The notes beneath the pieces were generated by a model, which saw only the letters and a list, made by a program, of their open reading frames with translations, searched no databases and was not told the origin of the DNA. A DNA stretch of 64,000 nt from Raineyella fluvialis (GTDB lineage Bacteria; Actinomycetota; Actinomycetes; Propionibacteriales; Propionibacteriaceae): assembly GCF_009646095.1 (NCBI RefSeq), contig NZ_CP045725.1:1178001-1242000 (forward strand). Reading direction: 5' to 3'. Every line of letters starts with the position of its first letter. The first letter of the stretch is position 1. Positions 38,490 to 47,438 of the stretch are shown in pieces. A program made the position numbers and the translations under genes.

Positions 38490-39353
38490 GTGAGCACAGG
38501 ACACCATCGCTACACCTCCGCCAGTTGGGCGATGGCTCGGTTCATCGCCCAACGCGGCTTCATGAAGCCACTGTTCTGGAGCATGCTGAACGTCCACGTG
38601 CACGGCAAGCGGAACCTCGCCGGCATGTCCGGTCCCTACATCGCGGTGGCCAACCACTCCAGTCACCTCGACGGACCGCTGGTGATGGCTTCCCTGCCGC
38701 CGCGGCTGACCCGCTACCTTGCCACGGGGGCGGCGGCGGACTACTTCTTCACCAGTCCGACCAAGGCCTTCGCCCCGGTGATGTTCATGAACGCCTTCCC
38801 GGTCGAGCGCGGCGGCGGCCGGTCGAAGCACAAGGGGCTGTCCGGCAACCTGCTCACCGAGGGCGTTCCGATCCTTCTCTTCCCCGAGGGCACCCGGTCC
38901 CGCACCGGGGCGATGGCCGCGTTCAAGCCCGGGCCGGCCGCCCTGTGCATCTCCCGCAACGTCCCGGCGATCCCGATCGCCATCGTCGGCGCCCACCTGG
39001 CCATGCCGACGACCTCCGCCCTGCCCAAGTCCGGTCGACCGGACGTCCACATCGTGCTGGGCAAGCCGATGTGGGCCGAGAAGGGCGAGACCGCGCGCAA
39101 GTTCGCGGACCGAATGCACGACCAGGTGCTGCGCATGCACGACTCCATGGCGCTCGCCACCGGCTTCCCGACCATCGCCGACTACGCGGCGGAGGCGGAG
39201 CGTCAGAAGGTGGAGAAGGCGGCGGCCGAGACACCCGCCGTGGACCAGGGCCCGGTGGAAGACGGCGCACCCAGAACCACTCCCGGCACCGACGCCGGCA
39301 AGGGGACCGCAGCCGACCCGGCCGCGGACGATCACACGACGGACGAGGCGTGA
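38490..39353 (+). CDS. 1-acylglycerol-3-phosphate O-acyltransferase (PlsC) family
   Basis: Predicted 287-residue membrane-associated acyltransferase. The HX4D motif is NHSSHLD, the substrate-binding motif is LLFPEGTRSRTGAM, and VPAIPIAIVGAH is the fourth motif. The last 60 residues are a charged, disordered tail (EAERQKVEKAAAETPAVDQ onward), which is not part of the fold. GTG 38490 starts the protein. It lies 57 nt after the SDR and 73 nt before the agpS homologue, in the same orientation, consistent with a glycerolipid operon. The acceptor may be lysophosphatidate or acyl/alkyl-DHAP. Confidence 0.85.
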   Translation: MSTGHHRYTSASWAMARFIAQRGFMKPLFWSMLNVHVHGKRNLAGMSGPYIAVANHSSHLDGPLVMASLPPRLTRYLATGAAADYFFTSPTKAFAPVMFMNAFPVERGGGRSKHKGLSGNLLTEGVPILLFPEGTRSRTGAMAAFKPGPAALCISRNVPAIPIAIVGAHLAMPTTSALPKSGRPDVHIVLGKPMWAEKGETARKFADRMHDQVLRMHDSMALATGFPTIADYAAEAERQKVEKAAAETPAVDQGPVEDGAPRTTPGTDAGKGTAADPAADDHTTDEA

Positions 39354-39426
39354 AGCACGCCGAGGACAGCATCCACGCAGGCGCGGACCGCCCGGCCACG
39401 CGTGACCGTGAGCGGAAGGACAACGT

Positions 39427-41166
39427 ATGACCGGCGTCAAGCACCAGAAGTGGTGGGGTTGGGGTGTCGAGGGGATCGGCTTCGACCCGGAGGGCAAGCC
39501 CGCTTTCGCCCCCTTCGTGAAGAAGCAGATCGGCCTGGACGTCTCCAAGCCCGGCATCCCGCCGAAGTTCGAGGACCTCGACGTCCCGGCGCCGATCATC
39601 GACGGCGGCCTGCGCGAGCAACTCCTCGGCATCGTCGGCGAGCGCTTCCTGCTGGACGACGATCTCGACCGCATCGTGCACACCTTCGGCAAGGGTGTGC
39701 GTGACCTGATCCGGATCCGCCGGGGCGACCTGCGCCGTGTCGTCGACGTGGTCGTCTACCCGGCCGACGAGACCCAGGTGCAGGCCGTCGTCGACGCCTG
39801 TGTCGAGGCGGATGCCGTGCTGATCCCGTTCGGTGGCGGCTCCAACATCGTCGGCGCCCTCGAACCGATGCCCACCGAGCGTCGTACCGTCGTGTCGGTC
39901 GACCTCGGCCGGATGGCCAAGGTGCTCGAGATCGACGACGAGTCGGGGCTGGCCCGGATCCAGGCCGGCGCGCTCGGCCCGCAGATCGAGGAGCAGCTCG
40001 GCCGCCGCGGCTGGACGATGGGACACTTCCCCGACTCCTTCACCCACTCGACGCTGGGCGGCTGGATTGCCACCCGGTCGACCGGCATGCAGTCGGACAA
40101 GTACGGCGACATCGCCGACATCGTCAAGGGGCTGCGGGCCGTACGGCACCGCGAGGTGCTCGCCCTGCGGCCGCTGCCGTCGACCTCGTCGGGCCCGAGC
40201 GTCCGCGAGATGATCCTCGGGTCCGAGGGCCGGCTCGGCATCATCACCGAGGCCTGGGTCAACGTCCACCGGGTGCCCGAGGTCCGCGAGATCGTCGGCT
40301 ACTTCTTCCCCGACTTCAGCTCCGGGCTGCGGGCGATGAAGGAGATCAACGACTCCGACGCGCATGTCACGGTGTCGCGCGTCTCCGATGCCAACGAGAC
40401 GCAGTTCTCCTTCGCCACCCAGCGGGCGCAGCGCGGCGTGAAGAAGATCGTCATGGGCAGCATGTTCGGCTACCTCAAGCGCCGCGGCTGGGACCTGGAC
40501 CAGATGTGCCTGTCGTACATCGGTTTCGAGGGCGGGCGCCGCTACGTCAAGCGCAACCAAGCGATCGTCAAGGAGATCGTCAAGGCGAACGGCGGCATCG
40601 TCGTCGGGACGGGCGTCGGCTCGGTCTACGACTCGAAGAAGTTCCAGACCCCCTACATCCGCGACTTCCTGCTCGACCGCGGGGCGACCGCCGACGTGTC
40701 GGAGACCGCCACCCCTTGGGCGAACCTGCAGAACCTCTACGACACCACCACCGAGGCGGCCCGGGCCGCCTTCGAGAAGGCACGCACGCAGGGGTTCGTG
40801 ATGTGCCACTTCGCCCACTCGTACCACAGCGGCGCCTGCCTGTACTTCACCTTCGCCCTGCCCGACACCGATGCGGCGAACACGTACGCCAACTATGACC
40901 TGGTGAAGCGCGCCATCCAGCAGAACTTCATGGACAACGCCGCGACGGTGTCCCACCACCACGGGGTCGGCAGCGAGCACGCGCCGTGGCTGGACCAGGA
41001 CATCTCGGTGGCCGGCACGAAGCTGCACCGGGTCCTCCTCGAGGGGGCCGACCCGGGCCGCAACTTCAACCCGGGCAAGATCCTCCACGACGGCAAGCCC
41101 GGCGTCGCCATGCACTCGTCCGATGCCCCCCTGCCGGGCGGCGTGCCGGGGACGCCGGAGGTCTGA
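39427..41166 (+). CDS. Alkylglycerone-phosphate synthase homologue (FAD-binding)
   Basis: Predicted 579-residue flavoprotein. It matches alkylglycerone-phosphate synthases, which exchange the acyl chain of acyl-DHAP for a fatty alcohol to make the ether bond. KWWGWG at the N-terminus, the FAD-binding segment VLIPFGGGSNIVGALEP, PDSFTHSTLGGWIATRSTGMQSDKYGDIADIV and the His-rich HHHGVGSEH near the C-terminus are all characteristic. The chain ends in a short Gly/Pro-rich tail. D-lactate dehydrogenase or other VAO-family oxidases are alternatives but lack these motifs. Its SDR and PlsC neighbours support ether-lipid formation. Confidence 0.85.
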   Translation: MTGVKHQKWWGWGVEGIGFDPEGKPAFAPFVKKQIGLDVSKPGIPPKFEDLDVPAPIIDGGLREQLLGIVGERFLLDDDLDRIVHTFGKGVRDLIRIRRGDLRRVVDVVVYPADETQVQAVVDACVEADAVLIPFGGGSNIVGALEPMPTERRTVVSVDLGRMAKVLEIDDESGLARIQAGALGPQIEEQLGRRGWTMGHFPDSFTHSTLGGWIATRSTGMQSDKYGDIADIVKGLRAVRHREVLALRPLPSTSSGPSVREMILGSEGRLGIITEAWVNVHRVPEVREIVGYFFPDFSSGLRAMKEINDSDAHVTVSRVSDANETQFSFATQRAQRGVKKIVMGSMFGYLKRRGWDLDQMCLSYIGFEGGRRYVKRNQAIVKEIVKANGGIVVGTGVGSVYDSKKFQTPYIRDFLLDRGATADVSETATPWANLQNLYDTTTEAARAAFEKARTQGFVMCHFAHSYHSGACLYFTFALPDTDAANTYANYDLVKRAIQQNFMDNAATVSHHHGVGSEHAPWLDQDISVAGTKLHRVLLEGADPGRNFNPGKILHDGKPGVAMHSSDAPLPGGVPGTPEV

Positions 41167-41243
41167 GCCGGTCCGGCGCGGAGGCCTGAGTCCGCGAGCC
41201 TGAGCCTGGCGCGTCGCATCGGGAGTCTCGGTTCAAAGCGCAG

Positions 41244-41281
41244 TTTCACCCCGGGGGTGACATGTCACCCCCGGGGTGAAA
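41244..41281. promoter_or_regulatory. Perfect 38-bp palindrome
   Basis: Left arm TTTCACCCCGGGGGTGA, centre CATG, right arm TCACCCCCGGGGTGAAA; the 38 bases are a perfect inverted repeat, and each arm is itself nearly palindromic. It lies 78 nt after the agpS homologue's stop and 153 nt before femX. It could be a hairpin terminator, but the close relative at 16346-16385 in a divergent promoter region favours a protein-binding site. Confidence 0.65.
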
Positions 41282-41325
41282 CGCATCCTCCATGACAGAC
41301 TCCGCTCCGCCGCGCCCCACGACCC

Positions 41326-41365
41326 GGCAGGTCCGTCCCGCACGACATGGCAGGTCCGTCCCGCA
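41326..41365. repeat. Two 17-bp direct repeats upstream of femX
   Basis: GGCAGGTCCGTCCCGCA occurs at 41326-41342 and 41349-41365 (period 23), with a degenerate third start (GGCAGGTGCCGTGC) at 41371. Function unknown. Confidence 0.7.
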
Positions 41366-41433
41366 GAGACGGCAGGTGCCGTGCACGGGTCCGGACGAAT
41401 AAGCCCCCGGTGCCGACCCGCTAGAGTCGAGGG

Positions 41434-42567
41434 GTGGCGATCTCCGTACGTAGCATTCCGGCTTCCCAGCACCTCGAGTACATCTCCACCCTCCGCTCGG
41501 CGAGCTTCCTCCAGACCCCCGCATGGGCGGCGGTGAAGAGCGAGTGGCGCCACGAGTCCCTCGGCTGGTTCGAGTCCGGCGAGGGCGAGGGCGGCGAGCG
41601 GATGATCGGGGTCGCCCTGGTCCTCTACCGCCAGATCCCCCGGGTGAAGCGCTACCTGGCGTACGTTCCCGAGGGGCCGCTGCTCGACTGGGCCGGCGTC
41701 GACCTCGAGGCCGCCCTCAAGCCCTTCGTGGCCCACGTGAAGCAGCAGGGCGCCTTCGGCGTCCGGATCGGGCCGCCCGTCATCGTCCGCCGGTGGGGCA
41801 CCCGGGCCATCAAGGACGCGCTGGCCGACGAATCGGTGACCTCGTTGCGGGCCGTCGAGCCCGACGAGACGAACATCGCGGCCGCCCGCGTCCACAACGC
41901 CCTGCGGACCCTCGGCTGGCGCCCGCCGAAGGCCGGTGAGGGCTTCGCCGCCGGGCAGCCCGAGTTCAACTTCCAGCTGCCGCTGACGGGCCGTACGCCC
42001 GAGGACGTCCTCAAGGGCATGAACCAGTTGTGGCGGCGCAACATCAAGAAGGCCGACAAGCTGGGCGTCACGGTCCGGCGCGGCACCGTCGCGGACCTGC
42101 CGGCCTTCCACACCCTCTACGCCGAGACGGCCGAGCGGGACGGGTTCACCCCGCGGCCAGCGAGCTACTTCCGCACCATGATGGAGGCGATGGAGGCGGA
42201 GGACCCCGATCGCATCCACCTCTACCTCGCCGAGCACGAGGGTGATCTCGTCGCCGCCACCACCTGGGTGCGGGTCGGCGGGCACACCTGGTACTCGTAC
42301 GGCGCCTCCTCGACCACCAAGCGGGAGGTACGCGGCTCCAACGCCATCCAGTGGCGGATGATCCAGGACGCCCTCGAGGCCGGGGCCGACGTCTACGACC
42401 TGCGCGGCATCACCGACTCGGTGGACAAGAACGACCCGCACGTCGGGCTGATCGAGTTCAAGGTGGGTACCGGTGGGGAGGCCGTCGAGTACCTCGGCGA
42501 GTGGGACCTGCCGCTCAACCGGGTGCTCTACACGGCCTTCGACCTCTACATGAAGCGACGCGGCTGA
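41434..42567 (+). CDS. FemABX-family aminoacyltransferase
   Basis: Predicted 377-residue peptidyltransferase of the FemX/lipid II:glycine glycyltransferase family, which adds the interpeptide bridge residue(s) to peptidoglycan precursors using aminoacyl-tRNA. Double GNAT architecture: FLQTPAWAAVKSEWRHE, YLAYVPEGPLLDW, the LWRRNIKKADKLGVTVRRG segment joining the domains, and ATTWVRVGGHTWYSYGASSTTKREVRGSNAIQWRMIQDALEAGADVYDLRG in the second. GTG 41434 follows a 267-bp region with a palindrome and repeats. It is 57 nt upstream of an alanine-racemase-like gene, which fits a cell-wall role. Confidence 0.9.
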   Translation: MAISVRSIPASQHLEYISTLRSASFLQTPAWAAVKSEWRHESLGWFESGEGEGGERMIGVALVLYRQIPRVKRYLAYVPEGPLLDWAGVDLEAALKPFVAHVKQQGAFGVRIGPPVIVRRWGTRAIKDALADESVTSLRAVEPDETNIAAARVHNALRTLGWRPPKAGEGFAAGQPEFNFQLPLTGRTPEDVLKGMNQLWRRNIKKADKLGVTVRRGTVADLPAFHTLYAETAERDGFTPRPASYFRTMMEAMEAEDPDRIHLYLAEHEGDLVAATTWVRVGGHTWYSYGASSTTKREVRGSNAIQWRMIQDALEAGADVYDLRGITDSVDKNDPHVGLIEFKVGTGGEAVEYLGEWDLPLNRVLYTAFDLYMKRRG

Positions 42568-42624
42568 GCTTCGCCGCTCCGGCGACACCCGGCCGCGACC
42601 CGACGGGCCGGTTAGGCTGACCCC

Positions 42625-43707
42625 GTGAGCGGACTGACCCTGACCATCGACACCGACGCCTGGCGCGCCCATCAACGGGCCGTCGTCGAGCGGACGCCGG
42701 GCATCATCCCGGTCGCCAAGGGCAACGGCTACGGCTTCGGCCTGACCCGGCTGGCCGAGGAGGCCCAGTCCTTGGGCGTACGGACCATCGCTGTCGGCGT
42801 CCCGGGTGAGGTGGCCGCCGTCCGCGACCACTTCGACGGGGACATCGTCGTCCTGCAGCCCTGGCGCCCCTTCGACGCCCGCGCGGTCGAACTCGCCCGT
42901 GATCCCCGGGTGATCTGGACCGTCTCCCGGCTCGACGACATCGAGGTGCTCGCCAACCTGGGTGGCGACGTCCGGCCCCGGGTGATCCTCGAGGTGCTCA
43001 CCTCGATGCGGCGCCACGGGCTGTCGAGCGCCGACCTGGACGCCGGTGAGGAGGCCTCGGCAATGCTCGATGTCCAGGGCTGGACCATCCACCTGCCCCT
43101 GCACTCCGAGGCCACCGAGGCGGAGGCCCGTGACCTGGCCGCACGCGCCGTGGACGCGTTCCGCGCCCCGGTCTGGCTGTCGCACGTGCCGGTCTCCACC
43201 GCCGAGGCCATCTCCCACGAGCTCAGCGCCCAGGGGGAGCGGCTCGAGACGCGGCTGCGGGTCGGCACCGAGCTGTGGCTCGGGGACCGGTCCGCGTACT
43301 CGACCTCCGCGACGGTCCTCGATCTCCACGAGGTGTCGCGGGGGGATCGGATCGGCTACCACCAGCACCGGGCCCCCGGCGACGGCTGGGTGGTGATCGT
43401 CGCCGGCGGCACGGCCAACGGCGTCGGCATGGAGGCCCCGACGTCCGGGTCGACGATGCGCGCGAAGGCGATCTCGGTCGCGACGGGGGCGATGGAGGCC
43501 GCCGGTCGCGCCCTGTCGCCCTACACCTTGGACGGCAAGAAGCGCACCTTCCTCGAACCGCCGCACATGCAGTCCTCGATGATCTTCATGCCCAAGGGCT
43601 CGACCCCGCCGCAGGTCGGGGATCGGGTGCCCGTGGAGGTCCGGATGACCACCGCGCTCTTCGACATCGTCAGGGAGCGTACGGACACCGGACGCGTACC
43701 CGCCTGA
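42625..43707 (+). CDS. Alanine racemase-like PLP enzyme
   Basis: Predicted 360-residue protein. The N-terminal TIM barrel carries the PLP-lysine motif PVAKGNGYGFG (residues 32-42), and RPRVILEVLTSMRRHG matches the substrate-site strand. The C-terminal alanine racemase domain is divergent: LWLGDRSAYSTSATVLDLHEVSRGDRIGYHQHRAPGDGW replaces the usual catalytic tyrosine region, so the second catalytic base cannot be confirmed. Paired with the femX gene, it may supply or edit an amino acid for the peptidoglycan bridge. GTG 42625 is the first plausible start. Confidence 0.82.
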   Translation: MSGLTLTIDTDAWRAHQRAVVERTPGIIPVAKGNGYGFGLTRLAEEAQSLGVRTIAVGVPGEVAAVRDHFDGDIVVLQPWRPFDARAVELARDPRVIWTVSRLDDIEVLANLGGDVRPRVILEVLTSMRRHGLSSADLDAGEEASAMLDVQGWTIHLPLHSEATEAEARDLAARAVDAFRAPVWLSHVPVSTAEAISHELSAQGERLETRLRVGTELWLGDRSAYSTSATVLDLHEVSRGDRIGYHQHRAPGDGWVVIVAGGTANGVGMEAPTSGSTMRAKAISVATGAMEAAGRALSPYTLDGKKRTFLEPPHMQSSMIFMPKGSTPPQVGDRVPVEVRMTTALFDIVRERTDTGRVPA

Positions 43708-43708
43708 A

Positions 43709-43727
43709 TCCCGGATCGCACCCGGGA
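43709..43727. terminator. Short hairpin between convergent genes
   Basis: TCCCGG/CCGGGA arms around a 7-nt loop overlap the start of the 22-bp gap between the alanine-racemase-like gene and the tyrosine phosphatase gene. The stem is short, so the call is weak. Confidence 0.35.
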
Positions 43728-43729
43728 GC

Positions 43730-44578
43730 TCAGCCCCGCAGCTTCACCCGCATCTGCGCGGTGTCGGCGGGCGTCCAGCCGATCATGCCCAGCATCGGTT
43801 CGACGCCACCGAAGCGTTCCTCCGCATAGCCGAGGAACGCCCGCATGGACTCCGGGCGGGTGTGGTGGGAGGAGGCCGGGCGACCGGAGAGGTTCTCGGC
43901 GTACGTCTCGCGGGCCAGCAGACGGGCGAGGATGAGGTCGATCCGCTCCGTGCTGGCCGCATAGTCCTCGACCACCGCGTCGACGTCCGCCCCGGCGATC
44001 ATCAGCGCCAGGGCCACGGTGGTCCCGGTGCGGTCCTTGCCGGCGGCGCAGTGCACCAGGGCGGCACCGTCGGCGTACGCCACGGCCCGCAGCGCGGCGA
44101 GCACCGACTCGGGACGATCCGCGAGGAATGACAGGTAGGACGACGCGAAGCCGTCCTCCACCTGGATCGTGTGGGGCCGTTCGCCGGCCCACGGCAGCAC
44201 GTCGCCCGGTAGTTCGTCCCTTGCGTTCGCGCCGCTGGCCTCGATGCCGCCGGTGTCCCCCGCAGCCCCGGTCGCCCCGGGAGCCCCGGCACCGACGGAC
44301 ACCTGCTCGACGAAGAACGAGTGCCGGTGGATGGTGAACTCGGCCCGATGGTCCAACGGCCCGGGCCCTTCGGCCTGCACCTCGAACGCCGACCGCAGGT
44401 CGACGATGTCGGTGACGCCCAGGTCCCGCAGCCGCTGGATGTCGTCCGGCGTGAGCGCCTGCAGATTGTCGGACCGGATCAGCCGCCGGGGCAGAATCCG
44501 CCCGCCGTCGACCGTCGGGATGCCGCCCACGTCACGGGCGTTCACCAGCGAATCGAAGGCCAACCACTGCACGCTCAC
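43730..44578 (-). CDS. Tyrosine-protein phosphatase (PtpB/Y_phosphatase3 type)
   Basis: Predicted 282-residue phosphatase. N-terminus NARDVGGIPTVDGGRILPRRLIRSDNLQALTPDDIQRLRDLGVTDIVDLRS is the typical opening of the group, and the P-loop HCAAGKDRTGTTVAL contains the catalytic Cys and Arg. MtPtpB-like proteins also dephosphorylate phosphoinositides and serine/threonine. A Gly/Ala-rich insert lies near residues 95-115. GTG 44578 starts it. It is the last gene of a leftward group after the YhgE and small membrane protein genes. Confidence 0.9.
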   Translation of the reverse strand: MSVQWLAFDSLVNARDVGGIPTVDGGRILPRRLIRSDNLQALTPDDIQRLRDLGVTDIVDLRSAFEVQAEGPGPLDHRAEFTIHRHSFFVEQVSVGAGAPGATGAAGDTGGIEASGANARDELPGDVLPWAGERPHTIQVEDGFASSYLSFLADRPESVLAALRAVAYADGAALVHCAAGKDRTGTTVALALMIAGADVDAVVEDYAASTERIDLILARLLARETYAENLSGRPASSHHTRPESMRAFLGYAEERFGGVEPMLGMIGWTPADTAQMRVKLRG

Positions 44579-44623
44579 TCTCGCAGTGTGACATGCCGCG
44601 CCAACGACAGGTGAGCCTCTGGG

Positions 44624-44962
44624 TCAGCGGGTGCCAAGCGCGCCGAACACGAATCCTCCGACGACCAGGACCACCGCGAGGACGCCCCAACCGGGAACGG
44701 TCCGGGCCGGGGCGTCCCGACCCCCGTGCGGCGCGTCGCGAGGGATCGGCAGGGCACGCCAGCCCGCCACCGCGGCAGCGAGGAAGAGCACCGCCGACAC
44801 GACGAACTCCCAGCGGCGGATCGTCACCGCCATCATCGTCTCCACCACCGTCATGAACAGCAGCGACACCAGCAGCGTCCAGCGCGACGAGAACTGGTGC
44901 GGGGCGCGCCCGCCGGGCGGCAGGCGCCGGGGTGGCAGGGGCTCGCGGAAGTGGTCCGTCAC
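44624..44962 (-). CDS. Small membrane protein
   Basis: Predicted 112-residue protein with three hydrophobic segments (WTLLVSLLFMTVVETMMAV, FVVSAVLFLAAAVAGW, WGVLAVVLVVGGFVFGAL) and a basic N-terminus. No family recognised. GTG 44962 lies 34 nt after the YhgE stop and the stop is 45 nt before the phosphatase start, all on the same strand, so it may be cotranscribed. Confidence 0.6.
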   Translation of the reverse strand: MTDHFREPLPPRRLPPGGRAPHQFSSRWTLLVSLLFMTVVETMMAVTIRRWEFVVSAVLFLAAAVAGWRALPIPRDAPHGGRDAPARTVPGWGVLAVVLVVGGFVFGALGTR

Positions 44963-44996
44963 GTCGCCATGCTACGGGCCGCCCCAGCGCCCGCGC

Positions 44997-47438
44997 TCAC
45001 GCGTACGCCCGGAGGAACTGTGCCACCCCCACGCGCCGCTCCCGCACCACGGCGAGCCCGCAGGCGATGGTGCCGATCAGCGCCCAGGCGAGGATCCCCA
45101 GCAGCGGTCCACTGAGAGATCCGCCGGTGGCCGCCGCGCGCACCGCATCGAGCACCGGGCTCGGCGCCAGGAGCGGCCGGACGACGTCGAAGAAGCCGGG
45201 CAGCGCCGAGGTGAAGCCGGCCGCGATGGTCAGCACACCCATCAGCACCGCCACCGCACGGCCGATGTTGCCGCCCCACGCGGCCAGCGCCTGCTGGACC
45301 AGGGCGAACATCACTCCGCCGAACAGCAGCACCCCGAACACGGCGACGGCCCTCCCCGCAGACAGCCCCATCACGACCTGGACGGCCAGGGCGATGCCGG
45401 CCGCCTGGACCAAGGCGATGCCGACGCCAGGACCGACCGTGCGCGCCAGCAGCCAGGGGGTCGAACGGGTGGAGGACAGCAGCCGGTGCGACAGCGGCCG
45501 ACGCAGCACGTACGTCATGAGGGTGGCGAACCACAGCGCGGCCACCGCGAGCAGGGCGGCCGCGGCGACCAGCGGGGTCGCCGACACGGCGGCCAGGTCG
45601 GTCGAGATCGGCGAGGCGACGACGGCGGCGAGGTTCTTCCGCTCGGCATCGGTGTAGGTGGGGATCGACCCGACGTTGCCGGCGATGCCAGTGGCGAGCT
45701 GGTCGGCGCCGGCGGCGAGCTTGGCCGCCCCGTCGGCCAGCTGTCCCAGCCCGTCCGAGAGCTGACGGCCACCGTCGGCCGACTTCGCGATGCCCGCCGA
45801 CAGCGGCACCATCCCGGCCGCGAGCTGTTCGGTGCCGTCGGCGAGCCGGGCGGACCCGGCGGCCAGCTGCGAGGCGCCGTCGGCGGACTTCGCGGCCCCG
45901 TCGGCCAGCTGTCCGGCACCGCCGGCGAGCTGGTTCGCGCCGTCGACGAGCCGCGGGCCATTGGCCTTGAGCTGGGCAAGGCCGCCGGAGAGCTGGGCCG
46001 CACCGTCGTTGAGCTGATGCACCCCGGACTGCAGCTGGGCGACCTGGCCGGGCAGGTCGTTGAGGGCAGCCATGATCTTGTCGATCTGGGCGGGGTCGAG
46101 GCCGGGCAGCGTCCCGCCGTTGGCCCGGACCAGCTCCTGGAAGCTGGTGGCCCCCGCATTCGCGGCCTTCGCGGCGCTCACGACGCTGTAGCCGGTGGTC
46201 GGGTCCTTGATGGTGAGCAGGGCGAGGGCGCGGTCCGACCCCGCCTTCATCCCCGCCTTCCAGCCGTCACAGGCCCCGGGGCCCTTGGCGGCGATGTCGG
46301 CCGGGCAACTGATCGAGCCCCCGGACACCGCCTTGAGGTCGCTGACAGCCTTGTCCAGACCGGTCACCACCGCGCCCGTGCCGGCGCTCAGCCGGTCCGC
46401 GGTGCCCTGCATGTCCTTGAGCGCGGCGGTGATCTGCGCGAGCACCGGCCGCAACTGGTCGATGGTCTTCTGGACCTGGGCCAGCTGCGCGGGGCTGGGC
46501 AGCGCCGAGTCGAGCCCGCTGCTCAGCTGGTTGATGCCGGAACTGAGCTGCGCGGCCCCATCGGCGGCGGCACCCACGCCATCGGTGTACTGCTTGACCC
46601 CCGAGGCGTACGCGGACGCGCCGCCGGAGAGCTGGTCTGCGCCGTCGGACAGTTGGCGGAGGCCACCGGAGAGCTGCCCCATGCCGTCGGCGATCTGTCG
46701 CGATCCCTGGGCCAGCTGGGCCGTCTGGGCGGGCAACTGGGCCGTGCCGGCCTTGAGCTGCGCGAGCCCGTCGGCGAGCTGCACCGATCCGGAGTGGGCC
46801 GAGGCGGTGCCGCCGGACAGCTGGGCGGCCCCGTCGGCCAGGTCGGAGGTGCCGGAGGCGAGCTGCTTCATCCCCTCCGCCGACTTGTTGAAGCCCAGGT
46901 ACACCTGGTCCAGGTAGCCCTCCGTCAGGGTGGTGTTGAGACTGCGCGCCGCGGCATCGCTCAGCTGGCGGGCGATCTCCGCGTCGGCGACCCCGGTGAT
47001 CGAGGAGGTGGTGACCTGGAGGGTGGCGTGCCGCGCGTCCTTGGCCGGACCGCCGTACGAGGTCACCGCGGCGGAGAAGTCCTTCGGGATGACCACCCGG
47101 GCGACGTAGCGCCCCGAGGCCAGCCCGGCGGCGGCGTCCTTGTCGTCGCTGAGCACCCAGGTGTAGCCGGTGCCCTGCGCGGGTCCCTTGACCAGGGCTG
47201 CCGACAACTGGCGGCCCATCGGGGCGAGATGGCCCTGGATGGTCACCGGCTCGTCGTCGTTGACGACCGCTGCCCGTACGGTCGGCCGGAGCGGCTCGGC
47301 GCGGGCGGTGACCCAGCCGAGCGAACCGACGATGAGCAGCGGCACCAGCACCAGGCCGAGGATGATGCCCCAGCGGCGGGCCCTGCTGGGGCCGTCGGGG
47401 CGGGTGGTCCGGGGAACGCCGGTGGAGGTCGAGGTCAT
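44997..47438 (-). CDS. YhgE/Pip domain protein with coiled-coil repeats
   Basis: Predicted 813-residue membrane protein of the YhgE/Pip (phage infection protein) family. One N-terminal helix (WGIILGLVLVPLLIVGSLGW), an extracytoplasmic domain (residues 45-190), then a very long repeat of QLxxGxxQLxxG heptads (about residues 200-605) predicted to form an extended coil, and five C-terminal helices of the ABC-2 type. Related proteins act in export or envelope assembly and include phage receptors. Its ATG overlaps the MMPL stop (ATGA), so the two are translationally coupled. No separate ABC-ATPase gene is adjacent; see the MMPL entry. Confidence 0.85.
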   Translation of the reverse strand: MTSTSTGVPRTTRPDGPSRARRWGIILGLVLVPLLIVGSLGWVTARAEPLRPTVRAAVVNDDEPVTIQGHLAPMGRQLSAALVKGPAQGTGYTWVLSDDKDAAAGLASGRYVARVVIPKDFSAAVTSYGGPAKDARHATLQVTTSSITGVADAEIARQLSDAAARSLNTTLTEGYLDQVYLGFNKSAEGMKQLASGTSDLADGAAQLSGGTASAHSGSVQLADGLAQLKAGTAQLPAQTAQLAQGSRQIADGMGQLSGGLRQLSDGADQLSGGASAYASGVKQYTDGVGAAADGAAQLSSGINQLSSGLDSALPSPAQLAQVQKTIDQLRPVLAQITAALKDMQGTADRLSAGTGAVVTGLDKAVSDLKAVSGGSISCPADIAAKGPGACDGWKAGMKAGSDRALALLTIKDPTTGYSVVSAAKAANAGATSFQELVRANGGTLPGLDPAQIDKIMAALNDLPGQVAQLQSGVHQLNDGAAQLSGGLAQLKANGPRLVDGANQLAGGAGQLADGAAKSADGASQLAAGSARLADGTEQLAAGMVPLSAGIAKSADGGRQLSDGLGQLADGAAKLAAGADQLATGIAGNVGSIPTYTDAERKNLAAVVASPISTDLAAVSATPLVAAAALLAVAALWFATLMTYVLRRPLSHRLLSSTRSTPWLLARTVGPGVGIALVQAAGIALAVQVVMGLSAGRAVAVFGVLLFGGVMFALVQQALAAWGGNIGRAVAVLMGVLTIAAGFTSALPGFFDVVRPLLAPSPVLDAVRAAATGGSLSGPLLGILAWALIGTIACGLAVVRERRVGVAQFLRAYA

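Noticed and set aside
44997-47438. Heptad-rich YhgE repeat as a DNA repeat array
   Set aside because: The period is explained by coding for QLxxG heptads in one continuous frame.
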